Source: Sweltsa coloradensis
Lineage: Eukaryota; Arthropoda; Insecta; Plecoptera; Chloroperlidae
Direction: 5' to 3'
Length of the DNA stretch: 64,000 bases
Assembly: GCA_024449915.1 (NCBI GenBank)
Contig: JAMZAV010001860.1
Location: 1-64,000 of the forward strand
The position numbers and the translations under genes were made by a program. The notes beneath the pieces were generated by a model that was given only the letters and a program-made list of their open reading frames with translations, was not told the DNA's origin and ran no database searches. Shown piece by piece: positions 62,661 to 64,000 of the stretch. The stretch's first letter is position 1. Each line of letters starts with the position of its first letter.

Positions 62661-64000
62661 GAGTATCCAGTCCCTGCTACACCAGCCCGTAGCCTACTCC
62701 TTTCGAAAATTACCAAGGGGACCAACGGCTTAACGTCCCATACGAAAGGACAGTGTAACTTTGACAGCCATTAAGATCCCTCCACTAACCCGGACTGCCG
62801 AGCAAACGTCGAGGAGAACGAAGCCGTTACACTAGCTCCCGAGCCCTCCTACTGCTCTAACCAGCGGTATACGTGAATTTTAGGGTATAGCGGTCATCCA
62901 CTCTACCCCTGACCACGTCCGATTCCGCTTAACTTCGGTGTTCGAGTAGTGGGAACCGGTTAAACGACCTCGGCTAAACCGCTGGCTTGAAAGTCGCCTT
63001 ATGAGACCCGGAACTAACTGAAAAGATGAATTCAGAACAAAATTAAAACAAAAAAATTGCAAAAAGTTTAAATGGAATTTGAAAACCGAATGTTAGCTTG
63101 GACTAACAAATGAGGTGAATTTGGAACGGAAATTTTACTTAAAGTGTAATGGGTCGAGAACTAACCATGGGCGCCGGGAGGGGGGGCAATGGGGGGCGCT
63201 TGCCCCCCTGGATTTAATGAAAAAAAAAATTTAACCGGCGATATGCGTTATTACATATAAATTAATGTATTTGTGAAACCAAAATTCAATTGAAAATTAA
63301 TATTAATAATATTTATATATATGTAGTGATCTGATCGGGAGCGGAGTGTTCCTAGTTTTAATTTTCTCTATCAATTGGGGACATTTAGTTCTTTCATACA
63401 GACGAGTGACAACTATGTAGTCTAGGGGGTTCTAGTCTGGCTTAAACAAATTAAACAAATTTAAAAGTAATCTCCACAGATGGCTAGCATCAAAAGACTG
63501 TTATTATTGTACAAACCTATTTAATTTAACTTACAAAAACTACCAATAGGCTAGCACACCAAAAACATATTTTTGAATAAGTTAGATCAGATCATCTTTA
63601 GATTAGCAGATTAGAATTGTAATCTCTTACCTTTCCTTACTCCGGTGATGAGTTTGGTTGGGCAAGGATTCGAGCAATAGCCACGGTTTGGCCTCGGTGT
63701 TGATGCAGTTGTCGGTGGTCAGGATAAATAACGTACGAGTTACAACACATGATAGTTAAAAATAGAAATATATTAAACAAGTAAATCAACACGATAACTT
63801 ACATACAGCTAACGTGAATACGATTGGAGTAAAGATTAAATTAGTAGAGTACAACGGTTAGTACCAGCCATGTTGGCATCTTCGAGTCGTCTGTTGTTGT
63901 CCGAAGTGTTGCCCATGACAACACTCCAGTGCCTGTCAAAGATGATCTTGACGAGAGAACGATAACACTCGGCCATCCTGTAAATTAATCGTCCTCGATT
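62661..64000. other. Dispersed-repeat DNA, no gene
   Basis: 62,715-63,090 carries GGCTTAACGTCCCATACGAA, CAGCCATTAAGATCCCTCCA and a 3' part matching 1,080-1,170; it looks like a SINE or LINE fragment common in marine invertebrates. At 63,170-63,215 GGGCGCCGGGAGGGGGGGCA and CTTGCCCCCCTGG resemble another dispersed repeat end. From 63,240 to the end there is ordinary AT-rich DNA with nothing I can assign. Confidence 0.5.

Overview
The window is eukaryotic, most likely nuclear DNA of a marine invertebrate. Spliceosomal-type splice signals, 5-bp-TSD LTR elements, a BEL/Pao element, APE-type LINEs, SINEs with a shared hairpin tail and very frequent AGGCCTAGG words all point that way; I cannot fix the phylum. 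There is no convincing host gene. Almost everything recognisable is a transposable element (TE), and the window is best read as a set of nested insertions.

Layout, outermost first. (0) A CR1/Jockey-like LINE 'L' on the + strand is cut in two: endonuclease and start of RT at 6,394-8,090, rest of RT and C-terminus at 57,412-59,640. (1) A retroposon 'R1' (8,091-8,840) sits in the break. (2) A minus-strand Gypsy element 'D' inserted in the AAATA tail of R1; its 5' LTR is 56,239-57,396 and its 3' LTR is split into 8,841-10,000 and 50,565-50,632. (3) A minus-strand, env-bearing Gypsy element 'B' split that LTR (TSD ATAC); its 3' LTR is 10,001-10,809 and its 5' LTR 49,795-50,564. (4) Inside B lie another minus-strand Gypsy 'F1' (38,135-47,643), a tandem pair of minus-strand Mag-like Gypsy copies 'E1/E2' sharing a middle LTR (14,864-24,325, TSD ATTTG), and a 3.3-kb TIR element 'T' (27,402-30,699) that itself split a retroposon R2. 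(5) A + strand BEL/Pao element (41,975-46,797, TSD TGAGG) split the gag of F1. The longest chain, L>R1>D>B>F1>BEL, is six levels deep.

B is the most complete biological unit: gag with two CCHC knuckles, protease, RT, RNase H, integrase with three AT-hook-like motifs and a long acidic tail, and a 672-codon envelope-like ORF resembling the baculovirus-F/errantivirus Env family. A GTGAGT donor just after the first leader ATG (49,671) and a GCAG acceptor at 33,590 have matching phase, so env was probably made from a spliced RNA. T is unusual because its only recognisable gene is a PIN-like nuclease family protein and not a DDE transposase.

The flanks (1-6,390 and 59,640-64,000) contain minisatellites of about 60 bp, SINEs, a hAT-like end and AT-rich DNA. 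Two stretches (about 1,466-3,840 and 8,100-12,110) have inflated homopolymers. LTR pairs show this directly, because the copies in the bad stretch differ from their good partners mostly by homopolymer growth; this is probably a local consensus-quality problem, so frameshifts there should not be read as biology.
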